Shown here one piece after another: positions 36,438-48,007 of a stretch of DNA of 64,000 nt. Position 1 is the stretch's first letter; each line of letters opens with the position of its first letter. The notes beneath the pieces are model-generated. The model did no database searches. It was not told where the DNA came from and saw nothing but the letters and a program-made list of their open reading frames with translations. A program made the position numbers and the translations under genes. This DNA is from Euphorbia lathyris (lineage: Eukaryota; Streptophyta; Magnoliopsida; Malpighiales; Euphorbiaceae), in NCBI RefSeq assembly GCF_963576675.1, contig NC_088914.1, forward strand, positions 86,550,441 to 86,614,440. Direction: 5' to 3'.

Positions 36438-36520
36438 AGGTTTAGCTATTCTAGTTTGCTGTTTGTTATTTCCTTTTATTTTTTACTGTTTGATGTTTCA
36501 ATATTAGTGTTTGATAAAAT

Positions 36521-38130
36521 GACTAAAATAGACATGTTTAAAATTAATCAACAAATTAAGAATATTAACAAGGATGGAGATAGAGGGGGGCCTAGAGGGG
36601 CTCAAGTCGGCCGCCGGGAACACCCCTACCATGGTTGGCATCAATCATCCCAACCGTTTGAACTATCTGTACTATGAATGGTTTTGGTTCCTGTTCCCGG
36701 CAAATTAAAGTTTAGAGTGGTTAACTCATTGAGTTCGTATTTAATTATAAAATCCAACTTGATTAATATATGTTAGACGATAAAATTTTCTAAGTTTCTC
36801 CAAAACAATCAATTTTAGTTTTGTAGTCCAAATCTAGCTTAAGTTTGAGTAGTTAATAGTACGTAAAAATTGGTTATTGACAACTTAAAAGTAAAAAAAA
36901 TTGAACGAGTGATTTAGTAATTTTTTTACGCACGTACGTGTAAAATTTGCCCCAATAGACCAATCTTGTATCCTTCACTGAACATTAACGTAACTCTAAT
37001 AAAAAACAACAACTTATAATTACAAGCTAACTTTATGCATTTGCTTAACTATTATAAATCTAACAATTTAGCTTATTGGAAATCAAGCAAAATATTAGTG
37101 TAATGGATGTGGATGCACATGTTGTAAGTATGTAATTTTTGCTCAGAATTATCATACTATGCCAATAATAATAAAACATTCCCAATGTTAGATATGTAAT
37201 TATCTTGTTTAGAAAATATATTATTTGATTGATTTGTAATTATCATATTAGCATAATTATAGGAATAATAATGATAGACATAATTATAGGGCTTGATTCG
37301 CTGAATTTAGAAGAAAAAAGAAGGCAGCAAAAGGGTATTTAAGGAATAAATGACCAAACGTTGATTTAGAATCCAAAAGGCAGCAATTTGTTGCTGTTTC
37401 CAGTCAGCAGCTATTCTTAGTAAAACAGTAATCAGCAATTGGTTTATATTTTTAACCAAACACTTTACATCTACTTTTTTTTTTTTTTGCAATGCAGCAG
37501 CAAAAAACAGATAAAAACAGAAAACAAACACCCTCTTATTTTATTTTTTTAGTTAAAGTGGCTCTCTCTCCCCCTCCTTACAAGCTTGAACCCAATAAAT
37601 AGTAGGTTATATCTTTATAATTCAACTTGAATTATATAATTTACTAAACTTTTAAGATTTAATTTGTGTCTATTTGCAAGTAAACTCATTAAAAATAAGA
37701 TGTTACTAATGAGGTTTTTTCCACTAGTAAATAGAGATTGAATATGATACTTGGTTGTGATGAGTTGGAGAACTTAATGGATTGAAAACGCTCATTTCAA
37801 ATGAAAATAATAGTCACATAATATTCATTGTTTTGTTCAACAACTTCAATTAGTTGTTGTGGCTGCAACAAAGGATAACGGTAATGAATACATTTTTTGT
37901 TATCATTCTATAATTATGAATATTTTTCGATTTTTATGTAAAAATAATGATGCTCTTCGAAAATTATAACATGATGAACTAATAAAAGCAAACACAAAAA
38001 AGTAAAATTTCCACATAAAAGGGAAACAAGAAATAAGCTTAATTCGACAAGGTAAACGCATTGGGATTTTCACTATAAAATAAATATCTCATCTTTTTGA
38101 CACGTGGAATCTTGTGAAAAAATGCTTGTA
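36521..38130. other. AT-rich spacer with a partial MITE copy
   Basis: No gene is seen. Bases 37187-37295 resemble one arm of the palindromic element of the array (TTAGATATGTAATTATCTTG, GGGCTTGATT). Bases 37310-37535 end in AAAACAAACACCCTC, a phrase like transposon termini, but no partner end is clear. A pure T-run occurs near 37475. Confidence 0.4.
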
Positions 38131-38135
38131 AATAT

Positions 38136-38767
38136 TGTAGAAACAAAAGAGAGAACAAAATAACTTATCGGAACGGAATTGCTGTGTCGTGGACAAAATC
38201 ACTGAGTTGAAAACGATTACGGCAGATTCTAGTGCAATCTGGAAGTCCGATCGTCAACCAAGGTTTACACAGCAAGCATCGACATAGTGCACTATAGGGC
38301 AAAGCTTTGGAACAGAAAAAGTTTAGTGCCCAGAGAAGAAATAATATTTGAGAGCAAAAAAGAGAATTAGAAAACTGTGTGTACAGAACTGTGATGAAAT
38401 CCCTTTTATTTTAGTTTTGAAAACGAACGTTGTAGTGGACAACGTTTGTGAGAGAAAAACGTGGTTTGTTGAATAAAATTAGGGATAGTGGAGATGAGAC
38501 TTCAACTGCTTGAGAATTAGTAAAAAGGGTTTAAAAATATTTAATAGCCAAATAAAAATCGGGTCCAGTCCGGTCTGGCGAGCGCGCGAACGAGCGAACG
38601 CGCGCGTGTGGTATATTTTGTAAAACCCACTAAACACAATTTAATATCTCATAAGGCCCAACCCAATATAAACCCTTCAACTAACTCTCAAGTTTCCAAT
38701 GTGGGATACAAAAAGTTACAAAACAAAGGCAATGGCTAAAAAGCCATTTCACATAAAATCTCCAACA
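38136..38767 (-). repeat. 3' LTR of the copia element
   Basis: 632 bp, in element orientation TGTTGGAG ... CTACA. It contains a G+C-rich block of repeated GCGCG/CGAACGAG motifs near 38577-38608 and about 40 bp following it that the other LTR lacks. Confidence 0.88.
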
Positions 38768-39388
38768 ATCCCCCACAAAACAGTTTTAGGAAAAATAATA
38801 AATCTTTTCTGGGCAATAAGTTACAGATTTCAAAAACTTAAGTATTAATATCTTCCGATTGAATTGATACATAGTTATGTGAGGCAACATGTTATATTTT
38901 TAGAAGTGAATTGCTCTTGAACTTCTACAACTCTAACTGATATCCTCATAGCACGTAAATAAAACCTTTAAACAAAATTTTGTTGTTCCGCGATAAAAAT
39001 AATAGCGCCTTTAATGGCCATGCGCACACCTTGGATCTCATGAGTGCTCTAGAAAGACAGCCCAAAGTCTTTTATAGAAGGTGGCCCACCTTCACACACA
39101 TGTAGGTGATCTCTATAAGGAACCATTAAGAGTTTCTCATAACTCAGCCTCAAAAAGAGCATCCATCAAGTTCATATAAATGAACCACCACACAGCGAGC
39201 TATAGATTATACACACACTATCATATGTCATAGGAATGGGTAAAATATAGTGTATAAAAAAGATAGTATGGGTTCGTTTGACCATGTATGGTATCCACCA
39301 TACTTTCTTTAATCAGTGGGCTTTAGGCCCATTCCCCTCGACGTTTCTAGAACAACTCTTCTAGGTAACCCCTTGGCGAACGATTCAG

Positions 39389-42300
39389 CTAGATTTTTTT
39401 TTCTGATCTCATATAATCTAAGGCAATTGCCCCATTCTTTAATAGTTCTCTTATTGCACCATGTCTAATGTGAATGTATCTTTTCTTTCTGTTATAGACA
39501 CTTTTTTTTGTAGTACCTATGGTTGCTTGAGAATCACAATAAAGTGAGATAGGTGCATTAGATCTCCCCCATAATGGAACATTTGCCAATAAACTTCTCA
39601 ACCAATCTGCTTCTTGACTAGCTAGTTCAAGTGCTATAAATTCTGATTTCATGGTTGAGCGTGCAATACAAGTTTGTTTACATGATCTCCAAGAAACAGC
39701 ACCACCACCCAAAACAAAAACATAACCATTAGTGGAGCATGCCAAATAATTTTTAGATACCTAATTTGCATCATAATATCCTTCTAAAACAGCAGGAAAT
39801 TTATTAAAATGCAAATTAAAATTCATGGTACCTTTCAAGTATTGAAGTTAACGACAAAGTGCATTCCAATGTTCATCATTTGGATTGTGAGTATATCTAC
39901 TCAGTCTATTTACAGCATATGCAATGTCAGGTCTAGTATAAGTCATTAAGATCATAACACTCCCAATAATCTTAGCATATTCTTCTTGTGAAACACTATT
40001 TCCTTTACTTTTAGTAAGACATATACTAGGATCATAGGGTGTTCTAGCTGGAACCACATCAAAACAATCAAACTTTTTCAATAATTTCTCCACATAATGT
40101 GATTGTCCCAAAGAAAAGCCATTTTCAATTTTTTTTTTTTAATTTTGACACCAAGAATTACATCAGCTTTTCCCATGTCTTTCATGTCAAATTGTGATGA
40201 TAAGAATGCTTTAGTGTTATTCACTACTTCTAAATTGGTGCCCAAGATAAGCATATCATCCATATAAAGACATATAATCACATAATTTGATCCGAACGAT
40301 TTAGAATAAACACATGTATCTGATTCATTAACAACGTACCCATCAGAAAGTAAAGTAGAATTAAACTTTTCATACCATTGTTTGGGTGCCTGTTTCAGGC
40401 CATACAACGACTTCCTTAGTTTGCATATCTTATCTTCTTGACCAGGTACAATGTTTCCCTCAGGCTGTTGCACATAGATTTCTTCTTCTAAATCACCATT
40501 TAGAAAAGATGTTTTACATCCATCTGATGTACCAACAAATTATGAATCGCTGCAATTGCAATTAAAATTCTAATAGTAGAAATTTTAATAACAAGAGAGT
40601 AAGTATCAAAATAGTCAATTCCTTTCTTTTGACTATAGCCTACGACAACTAATCTAGCTTTGAACTTTTCAATGGATCCATCAGGTCTTATTTTCCTTTT
40701 GAAGATCCATTTAAGTTTTATAGAACCTTTTAGCCACATAAACTAGATTCCAAGTGTGATTTACCATAATAGAGTCTAATTCATTTTTAATTGCCTCTTT
40801 CCAAAAGTTAGCATCTATAGAGGTCATGGCCTCCTCATAGGTCTTAGGGTCTTTTTCTATCAGATAAGTAGACATAAGAACATCATCTATTTTATCTGAA
40901 TTTTCTAACAGAAAAAAGGAAACAAATTCGGGTCCAAAACTATTAGCTATTTTTCTTCTTTTACTTCTTCTAGGTTCATGTTCACATTCATCATGTTTGT
41001 CCAAAGAACTAGAAGCAAGTGAATCACTAACAGGCATAGAATTAGAAGGACCAACATCATCACACACTAGATTTTTCTTTAAAGGAAAAATATTTTCGAA
41101 GAATTCTGCATCTCTAGATTCACATATAGTATAATCATGGGTAAATTCCAAAAAAAAACCATGTGGTTTCATGGATTTCGCAAAAAACCCCCGTGGTTTG
41201 TTTTTACCAAAAAAAAGGAGCGTGGTTTACGCTGTTATCCGAAAAACGGAAAATGACTTAACAGTGTTAAAATAGAGGGGTAAAATTGGAAATTCTAGAT
41301 TTTTTAAATTTTCTTTTATTTTCTCTTCTTTCTTTCTTTCTTTCTTTCTTTCCTCCTCCTCCTCCTTCTTCTTCTTCTTCTTCTTCTCCTCCTCCTCTTT
41401 TTCTTCTTCTTCTTTTCTCCTTCTTCTTCCTCTCTCTCTTCTCTTCTCCTTCCTCTCTTTCTTCTTTTTTTTAATCGGAAATCTGGAATTTCCAGATTTC
41501 TGGATTTCCAGATTCCTAGAAATTTTCAGGAATCTGGAAATTCCCAGATTTCCAAAATCGGAAATCTGGGAATTTCTAGATTTTTGGAAATCTGGGAATT
41601 TCCAGATTTCTGGAAATTTCTAGAAATCTGGTTTTTTCAGATTTCCGATTTTGGAAATCTGAAATCGAAACAAAAAAAAAACAAAAAAAAAAGAGAAGAG
41701 AGAGAGAGAGGGGAAGAAGAAGAAGAAGAAGAGGAGGATGAGGAGGAGGAGGAGGAAGAAGAAGGAAGAAGAAAGAAAAAAGAAAAATAAAAAAAAATCA
41801 TTTTTCCAACTTTACCCTTTGCCACGTCAACATTTTTAACGGTGTTAAGCCATTTTCCGTTTTTCGGGTAACGGCGTAAACCACGCTCCTTTTTTTTGGT
41901 AAAAACAAACTACGGGTTTTTTTTTGCGAAATCCATGAAACCACAGAGGTTTTTTTTTTGAATTTACCCTATAATCATTCAGTGCCATAAATCTAAAGGT
42001 AGCACTATTAGAAGCATATCCAATAAAAACGTATATCAAATTTTTTAGGCCATATGTTGGGTTTTCTAAAAGATGGAAAAGCAACTTTAGCAAGACAACC
42101 CCAAACCCTCAAAAAATTTAAATTAGGCGAAAACCCCTTCCAAAGCTCATAAGGAGTTTTGTCTAGTTTTTTTTTTATGAGGAACTCTATTTAAAATATA
42201 GCATGCAGACAAAACAGCATCCCCCCACATATTATCAGGCATACCAGAACTAATCAACATAGCATTCATCATTTCCTTAAGCGTTTTATTTTTCCTTTCA

Positions 42301-44152
42301 GCTACACCATTTTGTTGTGGTGTATATGGCACACTAGTTTCATGTATAATGCCATTTTCTTCACAAAAAAAGTTTTAAGGAAATTAGTTCTGTATTCTCC
42401 GCCTCTATCAGATCTAAGCCTTTTTATTTTTCTATCTAGCTTATTTTCTACTTCCATTTTATATTTTATAAACATACCTTCAGCCTCATCTTTTGATCTT
42501 AATAGATATATTTTGGTGTATCTAGAAAAGTCATCAACAAAGGTCATATACCATCTTTTAGTAACAGAATTCTTAAAGTCAGCCAGATCAGAATGAATCA
42601 ATTCAAGCAATTCAGTACTTCTTTTAGTAACAGATGGAAAAGGCTTTTTAGCAAATTTAGCTTCTACACAAACAGAACATTTTCTTTCATGCTCAGAATT
42701 AATAACAATATCAATAACATGCATATGTTTCAACCTTTTAATAGAAGCATAATTCACATGTCCTAATCTACTATGCCAAACATCCAAAGACCCATAAATA
42801 AGCAGAACCAGAAGAACTTGCATTATTTCCAACAGAGTTAACATAAACAGTGTTCATAATAAAAAGTCCATCACGTAGGTACCCTTTCCCCAAAAAATTC
42901 TCATTCTTAGTAAGAATCACCTTATCAGCCTCAAAAGTAATTTTTAAACCATCATTATTCAATAAACTACTAGAGATAAGATTCCTACGAAGGGAAGACA
43001 CATACAAAACATTATTCAATGACAAACTTTTTCCAGAAGTTAATTTAAGTAAGATCGTTCCTTTACCAACAACACCAGCAGTTGCGGTGTTACCCATGTA
43101 GACGCATTCTCCATCAGTAGCATCCTTAAAGTGTTGAAACAGCTCCCGGTTCGAACATAAGTGTTTGGTAGCTCCAGTATCCAGCACCTAGTCAGTTTTG
43201 TTTTCCACCAAATTCGATTCTACCACCACACAGCAGCAATGATTTCACCGTTCTCCACCAGATTGGATTGTACGATAGGCTTTGTGTTTGCATTTTGATT
43301 AGAATTCTGTTGGTCCTTCCTTTGGAAGCATTGAAATGCCATGTGCCTGGGTTTTCCACACACAAAGCATTCAACCTTTCGCTTTTGGACCTTTCCATGC
43401 TTGAAAAACTTATTTTGTTTGAAGCCTTTTTGGGACTTATTTGCATGTCCTTTTGATCTGTCTTTTGGAATCACAACAAATTCAACAACATTAGCATTAA
43501 TAGAAATTGAAATAGAGGAAAGTTGCTTATCTTTCATTCTGTTTGCTTCTTCAGTTCGCATATGACTAACTAGCCCCTAGAGACTGAAGTCTTTCTTTTT
43601 GTGCTTCAGGTGGTTTCTGAAGTCACTCCAGGAAGGAGGAAACTTCTCCAGTAGAACCTTGACTTGAAGCATATCACACATACTCATCCCCTCACTGAGA
43701 ACTTCAGCAATAAGGTTCTCATATTCATGAATCTTGTCAATGATCGATTTTTTATCAACCATCTGATAATGTAGCCACCTACCAACAACATACCTTCTTT
43801 TTCCAGCATCATCAGATCCATACTAATCTTTTCTTTATGAAACCCAAATTTCTTTCGCAGAATTTTTGTTCACAAATATATCAAACAGTGGGTTCGACAT
43901 ATGATTAAGGAGATGACCTCTAACTGTTTTGTTATCTTTTTCATACTTAGCAGACTGGTTATCATACTGTGGAATAATAAGTGACATAGCAGGACCGTTT
44001 GGGTCGACAGGGGGATCAGAGAGAACAACATAATCAAGGTCTAATTGTTAAAAAAATATAAATATTTTCCGAGACCATCTTTTGTAGTTGAGACCGTCTA
44101 AGGGCTCTAATTTAGAGAGACTGGGAATGTTTTTTGAAATTAGAGCAGACAT
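39389..44152 (-). pseudogene. Copia gag-pol polyprotein, many breaks
   Basis: It starts at ATG 44152 (SALISKNIPSLSKLEPL, then DGLNYKRWS). Gag has a knuckle CFVCGKPRHMAFQC (near 43375). The protease site VLDTGATKHLC follows a TAG at 43188-43190 that replaces the usual Trp. Integrase shows HSRLGHV, CSVCVEAKFAKKPF, IHSDLADF, SDRGGEY and PQQNGVAERKN. RT shows LYGLKQAPKQWYEKF and an intact YMDD (near 40265). RNase H shows [10 protein letters not shown]. Stops or frameshifts occur near 44040, 43830, 43570, 42780, 42330, 40740, 40500, 40080 and 39750. A MULE-like element splits the region between integrase and RT. It cannot be translated as a polyprotein. Confidence 0.88.
41139..41969. mobile_element. 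Foldback MULE-like element nested in the copia gene
   Basis: 831 bp. Long terminal inverted repeats (about 140 bp) start GGGTAAATTCC and include GGAGCGTGGTTTACGC on both sides. A perfect 9-bp target duplication TATAATCAT lies at 41130-41138 and 41970-41978; 9-bp duplications with long TIRs mark Mutator-like elements. The interior is a pyrimidine tract (41325-41475), a nest of AATTTCCAGATTT palindromes (41480-41660) and a complementary purine tract (41690-41795). Nearly the whole element could form one hairpin. No transposase. Removing it rejoins the host frame around RFMALNDY and TICESRD. Confidence 0.88.
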
Positions 44153-44186
44153 GATGACCAATAGAAAATTTAATCGTTTTCAAATT

Positions 44187-44788
44187 GTAGAAACAAAAGA
44201 GAGAACATAACAACTTATCGGAACAGAATTGCTGCTGTGGACAAAACCACTAAGTTAAAAACGATTACGACAGACTCTGGTGCAATCTGGAAGTCCGATC
44301 ATCAACCAAGGTTTAGATAGCAAGCATCGACCTAGTGCACTTTAGGCTGAAGCTTTGGAACAACAAAAGTTTAATGTCTAGAGAAGAAATAATATTTGAG
44401 AGCAAAAAAGAGAATCGGAAACCTGTGTGTACAGAACTGTGATGAAATCCCTTTTACTTTAGTTTTGAAAACGAACGTTGTAGTGGACGACATTTGTGAG
44501 AGAAAAACGTGGTTTGTTGAATAAAATTAGGGATAGTGGAGATGAGAATTCAACTGCTTGAGAATTAGTCAAAAGGGTTTAAAAATATTTAATAGCCAAA
44601 TAAAAATCGGGTCAAGTCGGGTCGGGCGGGCACGCTAACGAACGAACGAGCGCGCGCGTTTCCACTGTCTCATAAGGCCCAACCCAATATCAACCCTTCA
44701 ACTAACTCTCAAGTTTCCAATGTGGGATACAAAAAATTACAAAACAGAGGCAATGGCTAAAAAGTCATTTCACATAAAATTTCCAATA
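44187..44788 (-). repeat. 5' LTR of the copia element
   Basis: 602 bp, ending in mutated TCCAATA (TCCAACA in the other LTR). It is followed by the AATAT target duplication. It shares the GTGCAATCTGGAAGTCCGAT and CAAGCATCGACC motifs with the 3' LTR. Confidence 0.87.
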
Positions 44789-44793
44789 AATAT

Positions 44794-45078
44794 ATATATA
44801 TAAGGATGACACTAATCCAAAAATTTGAGGTACTATTGGGAGTTCGATTGATAAATGTTTCGAAATTGTGTTTGTTGAAGGTTAATGATGAATATGTTGA
44901 AAATGATAAATACCTTATCACAAATCCTATAACGGTTCAAAACCTGGAAAAATGCTATCCAAATGATTAGAGGTGGTGGAAAAAAATTTGCAAATATATA
45001 AGAAAGATTGTTTGAAGGAGGCAGTGGCGGATCCAGGATTTGAGTAAGGAGGATAAAACTCTATGTAAAAAAATTTTA
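44794..45078. other. Short spacer, no gene recognised
   Basis: AT-rich, starting with a TA-repeat. No supported feature. Confidence 0.5.
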
Positions 45079-45087
45079 GACTAATGT

Positions 45088-45665
45088 TTGTAGCAAAGGG
45101 CAAAAATACCCCTGTCATGAGCAATTTTACTCCTAACGTCTAAAATTGTGCAATTTTACCCCTAATGTTTGTAGGCAAGAGCAATTTTACCCCTAACGTT
45201 GATAAACTGGATCAATTTCAGACACTATTATAACATACAGTCATTTTTTTCTTTATTTTGCACTAATTGCATATCAAATTGTTCTAAAAAAAGATATAAT
45301 TTTTTTTATAATTTGATAATAAAATTGGAGATTAATATTTATAAATTCGGTGAATTTTTTGAATTTTTTTTGTCTAAATCGTACAAAAGACAATATATTT
45401 TTAATATTTTTTTATATCCCAACATATGTTTGTGATTTGTTACTGATAAAATAACGCATGTGTGAAGTGTAGATGACAAGATTCATGACCGAGTAGACAG
45501 TTTGATGAATTATTTCTCAAATTGACCCAATTTATCAACATTAGGGATAAAATTGTTTTTGGCTTTCAACATTAGAGATAAAATTGCACCATTTTAGACG
45601 TTAGGGTTAAAATTGCTCCTAACCCAAAATGTTAGAGGTATTTTTGCTCCTCACACTTCTTTTTG
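45088..45665. mobile_element. Non-autonomous MULE-like TIR element
   Basis: Arms of about 130 bp are inverted copies. Both contain GAGCAATTTTACTCC-like blocks, GTGCAATTTTA blocks and TTGATAAA(C/T)TGG(A/G)TCAATTT. Imperfect 9-bp target duplications GACTAATGT (45079-45087) and GACTAATTT (45666-45674) match at 8 of 9. The outermost bases are poorly conserved, so the exact ends are uncertain. The AT-rich core has no transposase. Confidence 0.6.
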
Positions 45666-45674
45666 GACTAATTT

Positions 45675-46190
45675 TTTTTTAAGGGGGAATGCCCCTTTGA
45701 CCCCTACATCCGTCCCTGTCCCTGAAAGGAGGAGTTGAAAGCAGTCGCCAAGTTTTATTTTACGTAGAAAATAAATGTGTCTAATATAAAAGATATCATT
45801 TCATGTAGAAAATAAATGTGTCTAATATGAAAGAAATTATTTCACGCAATCATAAAATGATTCTTAACAGAGAACCAATGATTCATCTGTATCATTTTTG
45901 TGTAGAAACCTTTATCAAGGTACTCAATTTTTCATCATTCCATCTAATAACGATATAATTAAAATACTAACATTTAACTTCATTATATTCTTATTTAATG
46001 ATGCGAATATCCATCCAAGCAAGGACGGACTTATCTCCACATATCCTTATACTTGGCCACCGAATCCTCCCAACCGCATCTATAGACTCGGAATGACATT
46101 AGGCGGGATTCTTCCCTACTGAGTCCATGTTTTGAAGATCTATTCAACAGGTTGCATCAGCAAGCAAACGATACATTTCAAAGTGTTAGG
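45675..46190. other. AT-rich spacer with a short direct repeat
   Basis: GTAGAAAATAAATGTGTCTAATAT occurs twice (near 45763 and 45805) in slightly different forms. No gene is supported. Confidence 0.5.
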
Positions 46191-46195
46191 GTTTG

Positions 46196-46330
46196 GTCTC
46201 AGTAAATACTTTTATCTCTGATGAGATAGCGGCAACTTCCAATGATCTAGTAGGACTGGAATCATCAATGGACAAGAAACATTCAATTAGAGAGTGCGAG
46301 TGAAAACAGAGGAATAAACGTGGTAGGCCA
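46196..46330 (-). pseudogene. Orphan first exon of the F-box family
   Basis: On the - strand the sequence matches the first exon and 5' flank of the F-box copies: DSSPTRSLEVAAISSEIK, then a GTATTTAC donor near 46200. The start codon context is altered (TTGATGATTCC instead of ATGGATTCC), and no F-box exon follows. It is a detached relic, perhaps left by a rearrangement with the array. Confidence 0.6.
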
Positions 46331-47250
46331 TTTTTTACTGGTTAGTTTGGAAAATGTGAAAACAGATTTTTTTTACCGCGGAAGTAAACATGCATAATAT
46401 CCATTTGGCTTTCCAAACTAAATCTTTAAAGTTAATTAGGACTTTAAATTATCAAAATCATCAATCAGGTCCTGAACTAAGCAAAAATCATTAAATTATT
46501 ACTTTAAATCTCATTATGATGGTGATTAGTTATGGCTTATTTTCACATTTATAGATTATAGGGGATGAAGAGACTGAGGCCGGACATTCCAACTAGAATG
46601 GCAACCCGGGAACACAGCAACACAATGAACCATTTATAGACTATAGTCTTAATTACTGCAACATTTTTTATTTCTTTAGTGGGATCGATGGAATTGTTGC
46701 TGAATTTGGTAGAATTTCTAATCTGCTTTATATTTTACTTCTTGCTTGCTTGTATGGATTAGGGGCGGGATTGAAGATGCATTCCCGACTCCTTCCCTAA
46801 TACTTGCAGGGATGGATATGGGAAATTCTCATTAACAAAATATAGGATAATGTACGTATGAAAGTTTAGGTTTTTCTTCTTCTTAACTCACAAACCTTAG
46901 ACCCCTCTTTGTAAACTTTATGTTTGAGCCATTATGCTACATTATTTCAATGCTCTGCATATAGTTTTAGCAGTGAATAACTAAAACTGAAATTCATGGA
47001 TACGGATACGGAAAACAAAAATAGAAATGGATACCGAAAAATACTATTTATAAATGTTAAAAATATAATAATATATTTAAAAAAACAAGAACCAAGAACA
47101 AGAAGCTCAATTGAGATTTAAGACACAATGCTTATAGAAGAAAGAAATATAAGTAAGTTCTTTAAATTGAAAAATACAATGAATATATTATGAGTCAAAT
47201 AGGAGGTTTCAATTTTCCTAATCTTAGACTGGATAAGAAATCTATATATC
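46331..47250. other. AT-rich spacer, no gene seen
   Basis: The stretch near 46740-46830 (GGGGCGGGATTGAAG ... CAGGGATGGATATGGG) resembles the interior of hAT-like MITEs, but no ends are visible. Confidence 0.4.
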
Positions 47251-47635
47251 TATATATAATATACAACAGTAACGATGGAGCTGAGGTGTCTCTTCCTCAT
47301 TTTTTACTGATAAAAAATAATATATAATATATTAATTTTAATCTATATATTATTATATTTATATAATATAAAACAGTAACGATGGAGCTGAGGTGTCAAC
47401 TCCTCGATTTTTGTTGATTAAAAATAATATTACTTTAATATTAATAGAAAATATTGATTAAAAATCTAAAATATATTATTATATTATATATATATAGTAT
47501 AAAACAGTAACGATGGAACTGAGGTGTCAACTTCTCAAATTTTTGTTGATTAAAAATAATATTACTTTAATATTAATAGAAATATTGATTAAAAATCTAA
47601 AATTTAAAATAATAGATCACACAACAAATATGCCA
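47250..47635. repeat. Three-copy tandem repeat
   Basis: The core ACAGTAACGATGGAGCTGAG followed by GTGTC recurs at about 47266, 47373 and 47503 (third copy GGAACTGAG). TGTTGATTAAAAATAATATTAC follows in the last two copies. Spacings are about 107 and 130 bp. The core is far less AT-rich than its surroundings. Confidence 0.75.
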
Positions 47636-47999
47636 CTAATATTAAGCTAGAGTAATTATCTTTAAAGTATACCAATTTATCTATATTAATATTTTTTTTT
47701 TTGAAAAATCTATATTAATACTTATCTATACGAATTTATCAACATAATAAAAAGATAATATTAAGCTAATATTAATAAATTGGTATTTACAAACTAAATT
47801 ATAAATCTCATATAATGTGTAATATATCTCCATACTTATCTTTATGAATGTGATAACTCTAATTTAATGTGCAATTATCCACTATGGCTGAATATTAAGA
47901 TAGAGATGTGATAAAAATATTTTTGTTTATCAAAGAGTATATTTTTTTGTGATAACTCCAATTCAATGACCCCTTTTACTCCATAAACTCTAATTTAAT
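47636..47999. other. AT-rich spacer with diverged local repeats
   Basis: GATAACTCTAATTTAATG and GAGATGTGATAAAAATATTTTT phrases recur here and again at 48555-48640, on the far side of the hAT-like element. No gene. Confidence 0.5.
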
Positions 48000-48007
48000 G
48001 TGATAAC

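Larger units (their letters stand above)
26860..36520. repeat. Tandem array of a 1.8-2.1 kb F-box/solo-LTR unit
   Basis: After the first, longer unit, four more units follow: 28798-30734 (1937 bp), 30735-32652 (1918), 32653-34724 (2072) and 34725-36520 (about 1796). Each contains, left to right, LRR sequence from TTACTAGACAACCC, the solo LTR, the F-box exon, the first exon, the upstream flank, an AT-rich palindromic MITE-like segment, and a T-rich stretch of TTGCTGTTTGTTG-like motifs. Each unit ends at GTGTTTGATAAAA, fused directly to the next TTACTAGAC. The last unit instead runs into unique DNA (GATAAAATGACTAAAAT), which marks the original flank. Confidence 0.88.
38136..44788 (-). mobile_element. 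Ty1/copia LTR retrotransposon, decayed
   Basis: LTRs flank a - strand gag-pol in the copia order protease, integrase, RT, RNase H. The 3' LTR is 38136-38767 and the 5' LTR 44187-44788. Target duplications AATAT lie at 38131-38135 and 44789-44793. The purine tract TTGTGGGGGAT (complement of 38768-38778) adjoins the 3' LTR. The LTRs differ by many substitutions and indels, so this insertion is older than the Tat elements. An 831-bp MULE-like element is nested at 41139-41969. No primer-binding site could be recognised. Confidence 0.9.

Noticed and set aside
28798..36520. CRISPR-like or satellite interpretation of the regular array
   Set aside because: Units are about 1.9 kb, contain gene exons and a solo LTR, and have no short repeat/spacer structure.
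41286..41825. Open frames coding for runs of Ser/Pro or Glu
   Set aside because: They are translations of the CTT/CTC and GAA/GAG microsatellite arms of the MULE-like element, on both strands, with no other coding sign.
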